From Omphiscola glabra (lineage: Eukaryota; Mollusca; Gastropoda; Lymnaeidae): DNA of 64,000 nucleotides. Positions within the stretch are counted from its first letter, which is position 1, and each line of letters begins with the position of its first letter. Positions 31,701 to 43,978 of the stretch are shown in pieces. The notes under the pieces were generated by a model that saw only the letters and a list, made by a program, of their open reading frames with translations, made no database searches and was not told the origin of the DNA. The position numbers and the translations under genes are program-made. The stretch is taken from the NCBI GenBank assembly GCA_964017045.1, contig OZ024809.1, forward strand, positions 3,460,512-3,524,511, given 5' to 3'.

Positions 31701-34700
31701 ATTTATTTTCTTATATTTATTTATATGTATTTAATTTTTTAAAACTTATTTTCTTATATATATGTCTCTTTTTAATTTTATAAAATTTATTTTCTTATAT
31801 ATAAGTATGTATTTAATTTTTTAAAATTTATTTTCTTATATTTATGTATGTATTTAATTTTTAAAAATTTATTTTCTTTTATATGTGTATGTATTTAATT
31901 TTTTAAAACGTATTTTCTTATATATATGTATTTATATAATTTTAAAAAATTAATTTTCTTATATATATGTCTGTATTTAATTTTTTAAAATGTATTTTCT
32001 TATATATATGTATGTATTTATTTTTTAAAAATTTATTTTCTTATATATATGTATGTATTTATTTTTTAAAAAATTATTTTCTTATATTTATTTATATGTA
32101 TTTAATTTTTTTTAATTTATTTTTTATATATATGTATGTATTTAATTTTTAAAAATTAATTTTCTTATATATATGTATGTATTTAATTTTTTAAAATTTA
32201 TTTTCCAATTTACATGTATGAATTTAATTTTTTAAAATTTATTTTCTTATATATATGTATGTATTTCATTTAAAAAAAATTATTTTCTTATATATATGTA
32301 TGTATTTAATTTTTTTAAATTTATTTTTTATATATATGTATGTATTTAATTTTTTAAAATTTATTTTCTTATATATATGTATGTATTTAATTATTTTAAA
32401 ATTTATTTTCTTATATATATGTATGTATTTAATTATTTAAAATTTATTTTGTTATATATATATATATGTATTTAATTTTTTTAAATTTATTTTCTTATAT
32501 ATATATATGTATTTAATTTTTTAAAATTTATTTTCTTATATATATGTATGTATTTAATTTTTTAAAATTTATTTTCTTATATATATGTATGTATTTATTT
32601 TTTTAAAAATTTATTTTCTTATATTTATATGTATTTAATTTTTTAAAACTTATTTTCTTATATATATGTCTCTTTTTAATTTTATAAAATTTATTTTCTT
32701 ATATATAAGTATGTATTTAATTTTTTAAAATTTATTTTCTTATATTTATGTATGTATTTAATTTTTAAAAAATTATTTTCTTTTATATGTGTATGTATTT
32801 AATTTTTTAAAACGTATTTTCTTATATATATGTATTTATATAATTTTAAAAAATTAATTTTCTTATATATATGTCTGTATTTAATTTTTTTAAATTTATT
32901 TTCTTATATATATGTATGTTTTTAATTTTAAAAAATTAATTTTCTTATATATGTATGTATTTAATTTTTTAAAATTTATTTTCTTATATATATGTATGTA
33001 TTTCATTTTTAAAAAATATATTTTCTTATATATATGTATGTATTTAATTTTTTTAAATTTATTTTTTATATATATGTATGTATTTAATTTTTTAAAATTT
33101 ATTTTCTTATATATGTGTATGTATTTAATTATTTTAAAATTTATTTTCTTATATATATGTATGTATTTATTTAAACAAATTTATTTTCTTATATATATGT
33201 CTGTATTTAATTTTTAAAAAATTATTTTCTTATATATATGTATGTATTTAATTTTTTTAAATTTATTTTCTTATATATATGTATGTATTTAATTTTTAAA
33301 AATTTATTTTCTTATATATATGTATGTATTTAATTTTTTAAAATTTATTTTCTTATATATATGTATGTGTTTAATTTAATTTTTTTTTATAAATAAGTAT
33401 GTATTTAATTTTTAAAAATTTATTTTATTATATATATGTATGTATTTAATTTAAAAAAATTTATTTTCTTATATATATGTCTGTATTTAATTTTTTAAAA
33501 TTTATTTCCTTCAATATATGTATGTATTTTATTTTTAAAATGTTTTTTTCTTAATTATATGTTTTTTTTATTAATTATATTTTCTTAAATATATGTATGT
33601 ATTTTATTTTTTAAAAAAATGTATTATCTTAAATATATGTATGTATTTTATTTTTAAAAAAATATTTTCTTTAATATATGTATGTAGTTTTTTTATTTTT
33701 TATTTTTTAATATATGTATGTATTTTATTCTTTAAATTATATTTTATTCAATATATGTATTTATTTTATTTTTTAAATTTATTTTCTTCAATATATGTAT
33801 GTATTTTATTTTTAAAATTTATTTTCTTCAATATATGTATGTATTTTATTTTTTAAATTTTATTTTCTTTAATATGTGTATGTATTTAATTTTTAAAAAT
33901 TAATTATTTTAGTATATGTATGTATTTTATTTTTAAAATTTATTTTCCTCAATATATGTATGTATTTAATTTTTAAAAATATATTTTCTTCAATATATGT
34001 ATTTATATTATTTTTAAAATTAATTTTCTTCAATTTATGTATGTATTTTTTTTAAAATTTATTTTCTTCAATATATGTGTGTATTTTATTTTTAATTTTT
34101 TTTCTTTAATATATGTATGTATTTTATTTTTTCATTTATCTTCTTCAATAGATGTATGTATTTTATTTTTTGAAATTTATTTCCTTCAACATATGTATGT
34201 ATTCTATTTTTTAAATTTTATTTTTTTATATATATGTATGTATTTTAATTTTTTACATTTATTTTTTATATTTATGTATTTATTTTATTTTTAAAATTTA
34301 TTTTCTTCAATATATGTATGTATTTTATTTTTTAAATTTTATTTTCTTTAATATATGTATGTATTTTATTTTTTGAAATTTATTTCCTTCAAAATATGTA
34401 TGTATTCTACTTTTTAAAATTTGTTTTCTTCAACTTCAATATATGTATATGTATTTTTTTTTCAATATTTATTTTCTTTAATATATGTATGTATAATTTT
34501 TTTTAAAATTTATTTCCTTCAATATATGTATGTATTTTATTTTTTAACATTTATTTTCTTTCATATATTTATGAAATTTATTTTTCCAAATTTATTTTCT
34601 TCAATATATGTATGTATTTTATTTTTAAAAATTTATTTTCTTCAATATATGTATGTATTTTTTTAAAAATTATTTTCTTATATGTATGTATTTTATTTTT

Positions 34701-35345
34701 AAAAATTTATTTTCTTATATTTATTTATTTATTTTATTTTTTAATTTTATTTTCTTCAATATATGTATGTATTTTATTTTTTAAAATGTATTTTCTTCAA
34801 TAAATGTATAAAAATTATTTTTAAAATTTATTTTCTTTAATATATGTATGTATTTTGTTTAAATTTTATTTTCTTCAATATATGTATGTATTTTATTTTT
34901 AAAAAATTGTTTTCTTTAATATATGTATGTATTTTATTTATTAAATTTTATTTTCTTCAATATATGTATGTATTTAATTTTTTTAAATTTATTTTCTTCA
35001 ATAAATGTATATATATTATTTTTAAAATTTATTTTCTTCAATATATGTATGTATTTTTTTTTTAAAATTTTCTTCAATATATGTATGTATTTAAAAAAAA
35101 AAAAAATTTCTTCAATATATGTATATATATTTTTTTTCAAAATTTATTTTCTTCAATATATGTATATATTTTATTTTTTTAATTATATTTCTTAAATATA
35201 TGTATGTATTTTATTTTTAAAAAAATATTTTGTTTAATATATGTATGTATTTTATTTTTTAAATTTTATTTTCTTAAATACATGTATGTATTTTATTTTT
35301 AAATTTATTTATTTAAATATATGAATGTATATTATTTTATTTTTA
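28746..35345. repeat. 6.6-kb AT-rich ~42-bp satellite with ~1.4-kb higher-order repeats
   Basis: Unit CTTATATATATGTATGTATT plus TAATTTTTTAAAATTTATTTT. From ~33500 a diverged subtype with CTTCAATATATGTATGTATT takes over. Larger copies are visible: the variant run at 30851-31036 reappears at 32255-32440 (1404-bp shift), and the marker variant TTTTCCAATTTACATGTATG occurs near 28863, 29966 and 32202. Phe/Tyr/Ile-rich small ORFs are shadows. Confidence 0.92.
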
Positions 35346-36727
35346 TTTATTTTCTTCAATAGAAGAATGCAAAACCATGATCAGGTAAATACACAAGTGC
35401 AGCTGGGGCCACAGCCTCCTCCATAAACCCCAACGCAACTGTGTTAGGTTGACTTCTATAACTATAGGGGTTCTTAATGTCCTCTCACACACCACATCTT
35501 CTTTAATCAATTTGACAAATGACGGGCACCGATTTATTTGCAATAATGCATTATATATAAATATATAAATGTCAATCTTCTTTGAGAAGTGCTTTGACAT
35601 GCGTTGTGGATAGTTATTGTATACATTATACCGTTTTTTTTTCCATTTACTGTTACATTAGTGACTACGATATTGTACGATTTTGAGATGGTTAATTAAT
35701 ATTCTGGGATATATTGTACTATATTGGGAGATCCAGTGTAACGAGGTCAGTTACTGAATTAACACACTAAACGTAATTTTGTTTGACCTGGGTCAAATAT
35801 AAAACTAGCCGATAATTAATAATTGCGAGAAACGAAACACCTAAATGTTGACCAATAAGAAAGCGTGTTTTAACGAAAAATTTTGGTTTAGTGCAGGTGT
35901 CACCATACTTCTTTCACGGCTGCCAGATAGCGGGAACAAATGACGAGCTCAGGCCAGATAATCATTCTTTACAATAATTGCAAGCCATAACGAAAGCTCC
36001 AGGAAAAAATAAGAAAAACTCAGTTTAGTGTTCCATGTTAATCATGGGTGAATGGCGTGCAATGCTAAAAATGCAAATAAAACCAACCTATTTATTTACT
36101 TCAAAAGTTAGCAAAGAATGCGACGTTAGTCAAAAGATAATTACATATGAACTACTGATGCTTGTGAAAATGGGTTTCCTGTTTTGTTTACATAAATCCT
36201 TTGTATGTTGGTACTTAATAAATACTAATTTTTAAAAAAGTATTACGTAGTTCAATCTATTTTCAATCTATTTTCAATCTATTTTCAATCTATTTTCAAT
36301 CTATTAGTCCAAATTTGGGAGGGTATACCGAATTGGCGTGTATCATCCGCACACAAAAAAGATGTGTTTAATTTTTTTTTTTTAATTGCCTTTATGCACC
36401 AAATTAAAATAATCGCTATTTGAATGAAGACAAAGTTCATTTAGGGTTCATCCGGCGGGCCACATCACGGGCCGAGGGTAACCTAACTTTACATGAAGCC
36501 TATAAGAGCCTAAATTTTTTTTTGTCCATTAACATACCGTCTAAAACTACCGCAAAATGTTTTGGGAAAAGGGAAAAGAAATGATGGAACAAACTGGGGT
36601 AATAAAATTGTACAACTGGTTGGTGACTTCTAAAAATAGATCTCATTTGACTCTTGCTTGATCATATAGAATATTTAAACTCTAACGCTGCTTTGAGTAG
36701 TAGTTTTAAAAAAAACAAAATTAGTCT
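35346..36727. other. Unassigned region after the AT-rich satellite
   Basis: No gene supported. A small 11-bp array (CAATCTATTTT x5) lies at 36249-36305. The minus-strand ORF 35343-35600 (85 aa) has no recognised motif. Confidence 0.4.
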
Positions 36728-38005
36728 TGAAAAAGGAGCGCAAATTCCACGTCGATGATAACATAAAAATCCTCCATGCAATGTGCAGGTCCGTCAATGT
36801 AGCGTACTAGGCCGATGATAACATAAAAATCCTCCATGCAATGTGCAGGTCCGTCAATGTAGCGTACTAGGCCGATAATAACATTAAAATCATCCATGCA
36901 ATGTGCCGGTCCGTCAATGTAGCGTACTAGGCCGATAATAACATTAAAATCATCCATGCAATGTGCAGGTCCGTCAATGTAGCATACTAGGCCGATGATA
37001 ACATTAAAATCATCCATGCAATGTGCAGGTCCGTCAATGTAGCGTACTAGGCCGATGATAACATAAAAATCCTCCATGCAATGTGCAGGTCCGTCAATGT
37101 AGCGTACTAGGCCGATAATAACATTAAAATCATCCATGCAATGTGCAGGTCCGTCAATGTAGCATACTAGGCCGATGATAACATTAAAATCATCCATGCA
37201 ATGTGCAGGTCCGTCAATGTAGCGTACTAGGCCGATAATAACATTAAAATCATCCATGCAATGTGCAGGTCCGTCAATGTAGCATACTAGGCCGATGATA
37301 ACATTAAAATCATCCATGCAATGTGCAGGTCCGTCAATGTAGCATACTAGGCCGATGATAACATTAAAATCATCCATGCAATGTGCAGGTCCGTCAATGT
37401 AGCGTACTAGGCCGATGATAACATAAAAATCCTCCATGCAATGTGCAGGTCCGTCAATGTAGCGTACTAGGCCGATAATAACATTAAAATCATCCATGCA
37501 ATTTGCAGGTCCGTCAATGTAACATACTAGGCCGATAATAACATTAAAATCATCCATGCAATGTGCAGGTCCGTCAATGTAGCATACTAGGCCGATGATA
37601 ACATTAAAATCATCCATGCAATGTGCAGGTCCGTCAATGTAGCGTACTAGGCCGATGATAACATAAAAATCCTCCATGCAATGTGCAGGTCCGTCAATGT
37701 AGCGTACTAGGCCGATAATAACATTAAAATCATCCATGCAATTTGCAGGTCCGTCAATGTAACATACTAGGCCGATAATAACATTAAAATCATCCATGCA
37801 ATGTGCAGGTCCGTCAATGTAGCATACTAGGCCGATAATAACATTAAAATCATCCATGCAATGTGCACGTCCGTCAGTGTAACATACTAGGCCGATAATA
37901 ACATTAAAATCATCCATGCAATGTGCAGGTCCGTCAATGTAGCATACTAGGCCGATGATAACATTAAAATCATCCATGCAATGTGCACGTCCGTCAGTGT
38001 AGCAT
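36728..38005. repeat. 60-bp minisatellite, ~21 copies
   Basis: Unit GATGATAACATTAAAATCAT, CCATGCAATGTGCAGGTCCG, TCAATGTAGCATACTAGGCC. The period is exactly 20 codons and the minus strand stays open for 458 codons (DFNVIIGLVCYIDGPAHCMD type). Unit variants (T/A at ACATTAAAA, GCG/GCA) recur in blocks of 4-5 units, showing higher-order duplication. No signal peptide, domain or start context supports translation. Confidence 0.92.
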
Positions 38006-38245
38006 TGTGCTGCTGGTCGTCGTCCATGGCTTGTCATGTAAAGGTTCTGGTGTGGATGAGGTGAATATGCATTAGATTTTGTTTTGTCTCCATACATCTG
38101 TTCTTTATTACATATATGTATTTTATGTTATTGTCACGATTATGTTTCTTTTAAAATATTTTTATGTACAGCGCGGTGAGCCTAGCCCTAGGCTGCGGGG
38201 TACCGCGCTATATAAGACAGCAAATAATAATAATAATAAAAATAC
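38006..38245 (+). repeat. CR1/L2-like LINE 3' end, second copy
   Basis: Closely matches 14853-15092: CCATGGCTTGTCATGTAAA, then GTGTGGATGAGGTGAATATG, then GGGGTACCGCGCTATATAAG and an (AAT)n tail. Only the 3' UTR is left; it abuts the 60-bp array directly. Confidence 0.88.
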
Positions 38246-38302
38246 CATATCGTCATGTTAATGCTTTATGTTGTCAAAAATAGCTGGCTAATTATCACTG
38301 TA

Positions 38303-38457
38303 ATAATATTTAGCTTGGTACCAAAAACAATTGCCTGTCCGTGCTGGTGACGTAATTATTTCGTTCGTCGACCAACCTCCCCCGCCCTCATGGGTGGGGA
38401 AAATGAGGGTGGGGAAACACAATTTTTTAACCGGGTTTCATAAAATTGTAGTTCTGA
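38303..38457 (+). repeat. Dispersed repeat family 1, copy C
   Basis: Contains TCCGTGCTGGTGACGTAATT, then ATTTCGTTCGTCGACCAACC, then TTTTAACCGGGTTTC, with an extra GGGTGGGGAAAATGA duplication relative to copies A and B. Confidence 0.75.
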
Positions 38458-38683
38458 CGAGATCTCGTCGGATAACAACAAAAGACATCTCAAGACAAAC
38501 ATTGTAAATGGCATTTATAATGTGTGTTTAGTTTGTTTACAGGTGCGAAGAAACATTGTCAAACTAGTTTGAAAAAGGAGGCATAATGTGTGTCCCGTGC
38601 GTTTGAAAGTGATAGTCAGTAAATAAGAAATCAGTTATCTAATTCACCAGAAAGACGTGAACTATTTTGCAATTTCACTCACT

Positions 38684-39010
38684 AAGCTTGGTGGCCGAAT
38701 GGATAAAATTCAACCCTTTGAGAATAAATGTCACAGAGAGAGTTCGTGGTTTAAACTGGTGCAATCCATTCTGTTTCTATGTACTATGTAGTTTACTATG
38801 ATACCAATGACTGTAAATAATTCGACATATCTATATCTATAACATAACTAACTGTACACCTGTAACTATGGCTCTATATACTTAAATCTGCTCTACCTAG
38901 CTACCTATCTATGTTATGGTTCTATCTATGTATAATCATATTACACCTATCTATCCTGCACAGGGCACAGAGGGCTCCCCTGACCCGTGCCACAGGAATG
39001 AAATGTCTTT
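38684..39010 (+). repeat. Possible tRNA-derived SINE
   Basis: The head contains TGGCCGAATGG (38692-38702), a perfect match to the pol III A box TRGCNNARYGG. A degenerate B-box-like GGTTTAAACTG follows about 46 bp later, spacing as in Ser/Leu tRNAs. An unrelated body with CTATCTATGT repeats and an inverted GGCACAGAGGGCTCCC/GACCCGTGCC part follows. It is not a functional tRNA. The 3' limit is uncertain. Confidence 0.45.
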
Positions 39011-39304
39011 ATTAAACACATGACGCATGTTAAAGTAATGAAATGTGTTTATTAAATACATACAAGTTTAGGTAATGAAATGAGTCGCATTTTTGTCGTC
39101 AAAAACCATGTTTTTTGCATACGTCTTGAAAATAAAATGAATTTGTGATAAGATATTACACATATCCAACTCAAAGGCATAGAGTAAAAATAAAGCAAAA
39201 AATGTATGTGTTAATGCCAAAGATTCAAGAAAGATAATAGAGTTTGACTTCTATTAATAGTTTTTTATGGGTTTACTCCCTCAACTAACGCTGTAGCAGT
39301 AATA

Positions 39305-40437
39305 TAAAGTGGTACCTCGGGTTACGAACTTAATTCTTTCCAGAACTCGTTTCGTAAACGGAAATGTTCGTAACCTGAAACATTGAAATCGATGAAATAA
39401 AGACAATTCGTTTCAAGATGAAAATTTTTTTATTTTTCATAATACACGGTCTTTTACTTGAAAAAAAAAAACGCAAATCGTACGTGTACTTCACGTATTA
39501 AATAAAGAGAGAGAAAACAATCACATAGATTAAAAGTAAAATAAAATTAAAAAATAAAGCTTTGTCTATTTTCTTTACAAAGAAAACGATCATGGGACAT
39601 GATTTCTTTGCTATTCTCAATCATTAGTTTCTTGTCGCTGTTTCTTGGCAGCCAGCTGGGAATCCTTCTGCACCAAGTAACTATCAACGGAAATGTGTCG
39701 CTTCCTTTGCTGGAGAAAGTTTCTGAATTGGGCCATCGTGTTACCATTCATCAGGTTTAGGTTTAGCAACACGTTTGTTTGTTTGATGGTTCACAATGAA
39801 GTCTTCGACTTCTGCCCACTTCTTTGATCGCGGCAGTTGAAATGGTCTCTGGCTCCTCATCATCGGACGACTGCTCCTCCTTTAACGTCTTTAGCTGTTC
39901 ATTCTGAAGTGAGCTGTCCACTGTGGTCCTCAAACAGCTCCTCCTTTAATGTCTTTAGCGGTTCATTCTGAATTGAGCTGTCCACTGTTGGCCTCAAACA
40001 GCTCCTCCTTTAATGTCTTTAGCTGTTCATTCTGAAGTGAGCTGTCCACAGTGGACCTCAAACAGCTCCCCTTTTAATGTCTTTAGCTGTTCATTCTGAA
40101 GATCCACAAGCTCACCTGTAGTGAGCTCTCTACTGTGGTCCCCAATCTGTTTCTCCTCGTTTATACTGTACGCGATCGTTTGTCTCCAACGTTAAACCTT
40201 GCTTTCTCTCTTTTTTTTCTCCCTCTCTTTTTCTCTTTCTTTTTCTCTCTCATTTTCTCTCTCTCTCTCTCTCTCTCTCTGTATGTCTCTGTCTTTCTTT
40301 CTCCCTCTCTCTCTATTTCTCTCATTCTCTCTCTCTTTCACCTTTGTTCGTTACACGAGACAATTTTTTTTCGACGTTGTTGTTCTTAACCAGAATTGTT
40401 CGTGAACTGAGGCGTTCGCAGCCCTAGGTGCCTTTGT
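39305..40437. mobile_element. Degenerate mariner/Tigger-like TIR element
   Basis: The left end TAAAGTGGTACCTCGGGTTA(CGAAC) pairs with an inverted right end (GTTCGCAGCCCTAGGTGCC TTTGTA). TA flanks are possible. GTGGTACCTCGGxTTACGAA termini are familiar from TcMar-type elements. The interior minus strand encodes scattered acidic EEQSSDDEEPETIS-like peptide reminiscent of transposase C termini, with a ~70-bp internal repeat. Heavily mutated. Confidence 0.6.
39880..40110. repeat. ~70-bp tandem repeat, ~3.5 copies, inside the Tigger-like element
   Basis: Units contain CTCCTCCTTTAATGTCTTTA, GCTGTTCATTCTGAAGTGAG and CTGTCCACTGTGGTCCTCAA. A (TCTC)n microsatellite follows at 40205-40345. Confidence 0.75.
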
Positions 40438-40671
40438 ACATATATATATTTATATATCATTTATAAATTTGCTTACACAATTAATTCGATATTTCGCAAT
40501 TTGGCCATTCTATAATTATTACAATGTATAATATGCTTTAAATGAAAAAATATATTAATTAAATTGTAACTTTAAATCTGCGCGTTTGCCCTTTAATTGT
40601 ATTTAAAAAAATTATTTTTGAAAATTGTCTTGTGCTGTTGACACTCGAGTTAATTTCCCGATTCTCTCTAG

Positions 40672-41075
40672 TTGGACTTGAAGTTTGAAGCCAGTGCGGA
40701 TAAGACATAACAGGATGAGGTCGATTTCGTTGTTCTACTTTTAAAACCCCGGAACAAATTAAATATTAATGGTCTCTACAGCTTAACTCCAAACACGATC
40801 CTTAAAGAACCTGCTCTCTTCATCACAGTCCTTTACTGAAAGTTTCCAGTGTGGATGGGCACAGAAAGAATTCAGACAAAGTGCGCTGTTTTGAAGCTAT
40901 GGCGCCTAAATTATGGAACAGTTCGCCTCAATCTTTGAGGGAATTTAAAAATGATAAAAAAATCATTGAAGAGCCATTCAAAGCCATTTTTTTCTTTATG
41001 ACAGCAGAGCGCTTTGAGCATGCTAAAATGTCATGGACACAAGTGGTATACTAGTAATCAATCAGTCATCATCGT
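40672..41075 (+). pseudogene. Decayed non-LTR RT C-terminus
   Basis: The frame at 40851 reads FEAMAPKLWNSSPQSLREFK and ends near FFFMTAERFEHA. The APKLWNxxPxxLR...FK pattern is the WNSLP block of CR1/Rex-like elements. Upstream frames are broken, and a TCATCATCGTCATCATCCTC tail follows at about 41065-41087. Third LINE family in the window. Confidence 0.6.
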
Positions 41076-41089
41076 CATCATCCTCATTT

Positions 41090-41750
41090 AGTTACGTGGG
41101 TCACATAAGTTTGGATGCTAGAAGTTTTTTTTCTGTTTTTTTAAAAACAATTAAAAACAGACAAATTTTTAAAAGCTGCATCGGCGTAACCCTTACCAGC
41201 GGCATTACTGTAAACTTAATAACAAAAATAAACTTTGTTTTTTTTTGTATGAAATTAGCGCAGCACTTAAATAATGTTAACTGCATGGTTATGATTTTTC
41301 CCCCTTCTTTTGTTTCGCGCTGGTTGGGGATTTTGGCTTGGGTTTTTGGGGGTTGTTTATCGCGCTTCTTTCGTTTCCAGTGTTTGTGACTGGCGGCGGG
41401 TCTTGCCCGCTCCGCTTCCCGGGTCCCGTCGTGTTTGCGCCACTTTTCTGCCCCTTCCTCCTTCTTCCCTGGCCCTCTGCAAGCCCTTCCCCCATCTCTA
41501 ACACAAATCAGAAATATGAATGATGTCTGAAATCAATTAAAGCTGTCAAACGGTTGGAGATCACAAAGTTAAATCTTTTCTTTTTTAAAACACCTAGCAT
41601 TTTCGGCAACCGACCAATGTATATTTCAATTAAATTCGTGTTACCCCATCAATTGCGGAACAAAGGATTACATTTTCATTGTGGCACATTTCTCTCCCCT
41701 TTCCTCTTGGATACTAATTCTCAGCTAAGCGCTATATTTTTTTTTTAAAA
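41090..41750. other. Unassigned stretch
   Basis: No gene or repeat recognised. The short ORFs on both strands (41289-41523) are pro/ser-rich from a GC-richer patch and have no domain. Confidence 0.4.
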
Positions 41751-41754
41751 AGTC

Positions 41755-41860
41755 TGTTGTTTGTTCGTCGACGAAGGCTTCCTGTCGATACTTTCGTTGT
41801 TTTGTTGCATTCCCTTTTTCATGTTTGATTTTACTTTGTTTTACTCATTTCCTATTATAT
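41755..41860 (+). repeat. Dispersed repeat family 2, copy 2
   Basis: Reads GTTCGTCGACGAAGGCTTCC, then TGTCGATACTTTCGTTGTTT, later TTTTACTCATTTCC, matching 11228-11345. Confidence 0.7.
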
Positions 41861-42197
41861 AACCCAAGCTCTAAATGCGTTATAAACCAAAATTAAAAAT
41901 ATAAAAACAGGCCAAAAATAATTTGTTGCTGTCGATAAACTTGGCGTCTGTCGACATCATTACGGTTTTAAGGGGGATAACTTTCGTTAACCAGATTTAA
42001 TTCCCCTTCAGTTTTTGTATTTTCATTTAATTTATATTGGTGAAGGGGGTGTGTGTGTGCAGAATTTGTCCTGGGTTAAATTCACCCCCTTCTGAACACA
42101 AGGTGTGCTATTAAGTCTGACCAGTGTTTCTTTCAGAAATTTTCCCTCGAGGGGGCACTTTTGATGTTCGGGGGGGCAGTGCCAGTTTTTCAGTGGC

Positions 42198-42528
42198 CAG
42201 AGGCGTAGCTAAGGGGTGGCAGATGGGACATATGTCCCCGGGCGCTATTCTAGCGGGGGCATCTAATGGGCTATAGTGTTAATGGATGAAAATAATAGGT
42301 TTCAGAGTGTAGCCGGGGGGGGGGGGTGTTTAAATGAATCTTGTCCCCTGTATCAAAGACGTCAGTGACGTAGAAGTGGGGGGGCGAACATTTGGTCTTC
42401 CCATGTGTCATTTTTTCTTTAGATAGAGCGGCGGGATTTTTGGACATCTGCAGAGTTTCTATCGAGAAAGGTAGCGTGGCAAAAAAGTTAACCCACCTAG
42501 GGTGGCGCTAACACTAGGCACGCCGCTG
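42198..42528. mobile_element. ~330-bp MITE nested in the hAT-type element
   Basis: The left end CAGAGGCGTAGCTAAGGGGT pairs with the inverted right end (CAGCGGCGTGCCTAGTGTTA when reversed). The GGCGTAGCTA terminus also appears singly at 50276-50290 and in degenerate form near 52755 and 59193. No clear TSD was found. Confidence 0.6.
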
Positions 42529-42954
42529 GGCAGTGTATATATCAGCACCAAATTTGGCTGTCATGGCAAGTAATTTTTATCGGGAAGTAGGGTAGCAGAA
42601 AATGTGTGATTGTTTAACAATCAAAAGGTGCATTTTGGAGTATACATGATTCGAATGTTTTGATAAGACTTTCATTTGATCGGGGGAAATAATTTTTCAA
42701 GCGTCGGGGGAGACATTATGGCGACCAGTGCCAGGTGTGCCAAAGAAAATCATTTGACACAAGATTAGATTCAACCCGGTAGTCACATTGATTGACGTCA
42801 AGGAAAAAAAAAGGGGGGGGGGTAGCAGAAATTGAGGAATCCGAAGAGTTTGAGCAAAAGTGAGGGCAGGGGTCACTTTAATTTAAAAATAATAAATTCA
42901 AAATGCAGTGATGCATTGTGGTGCAAATTTTTCTTTTTCTGTCTATTAAGGGCC

Positions 42955-43978
42955 CACGATCAATTTATTGATCTTTATGGCTCCTAACCACTGCAAAGCA
43001 AGGGCGTAGTACTACCAGACGAGATAAAAATGGCAAATGTTTGACCGAGGAAAATGATATCCTGAAAAGATGGACTGAATACTGCTCAGAGCTGTATAAT
43101 GAAAATATAAAGATAGACCCAGAGATCCTTAATGTCCCCCCAGCAACGGACAATGAAAGCTTCCCCATTCTCCGCGCAGAAGTAGAAGCAGCAGTCCAAG
43201 CACTCCAAATAGGAAAGGCCGCAGGAGTAGATAATATCCCTGCCCAGTTGGTGAAACAGGGAGGAGAAACAATGATAAATGCCCTAACCAATATTTGTAA
43301 CAAAATATGGCTAAAAGGGGAATGGCCCAAATCATGGACCCAATCTCTCATCATCACCCTCCCCAAGAAAGGTAACCTACAGCTATGCCAAAACTATCGC
43401 ACCATTAGCCTAATAAGCCATTCAAGCAAGATCATGCTCAATGTCATACTGAACCGACTAAGACCATATGCCGACAGAATCATTGCTGAAGAACAGGCGG
43501 GCTTTAGGCAAGGCCGTGGCACTACTGAGCAGATCCTAAACCTCCGGATACTATGTGAGAAATATGCTCAACACCAACAAAACCTATACCACGTCTTTGT
43601 AGATTTCAAGAAAGCATTCGACAGGGTTTGGCATGCTGCTTTATGGGCCACCATGAGGCACTACAACATCAACACAAACTTAACCAGAATGATAAGAAGC
43701 CTCTTTGATAAGGCCACCAGTGCAGTCTTCTTCAACAATAACATCGGAGAATAGTTCAAGACCACGGTTGGAGTACGACAAAGCTGCTTGCTCTCCCCCA
43801 CCTTGTTCAACATCTTCTTAGAGAGAATTATGTCAGATGCACAGAAAAGCATGTAGGGACAGTCAGCATTGGTGGCAGAACAATCACCAATCTACGTTTT
43901 GCGGATGACATAGACGGACTGGCTGGAAGCGAGGAAGAGCTAGCCAATCTAGTAAAGAGTCTCGACAAGACTTCATCC
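42955..43978 (+). pseudogene. RTE-clade LINE fragment, copy 2 (N-terminal RT half)
   Basis: The frame reads DKNGKCLTEENDILKRWTEY, then LITLPKKGNLQLCQNYRTIS, then the same EEQAGFRQGRGTTEQI and FVDFKKAFDRVWH blocks as the 4311 copy. It includes sequence upstream of the 4311 copy's truncation, back to about 42955 (start approximate). A premature stop replaces Trp in the GEWF motif (43753), and indels follow near 43840. It breaks off abruptly after CTCGACAAGACTTCATCC at 43978, before the 3' end, and joins a different element. Located inside the hAT element. Confidence 0.88.

Noticed and set aside
35345..35385. Mini-exon CAATAG|AAGAATGCAAAACCATGATC followed by GTAAAT
   Set aside because: Only ~22 nt, with no neighbouring exon in phase; the gene already ends at 27210 with a polyadenylation signal.
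38684..38765. Functional tRNA gene
   Set aside because: The B box is degenerate and no acceptor stem pairs; at most a tRNA-derived SINE head.
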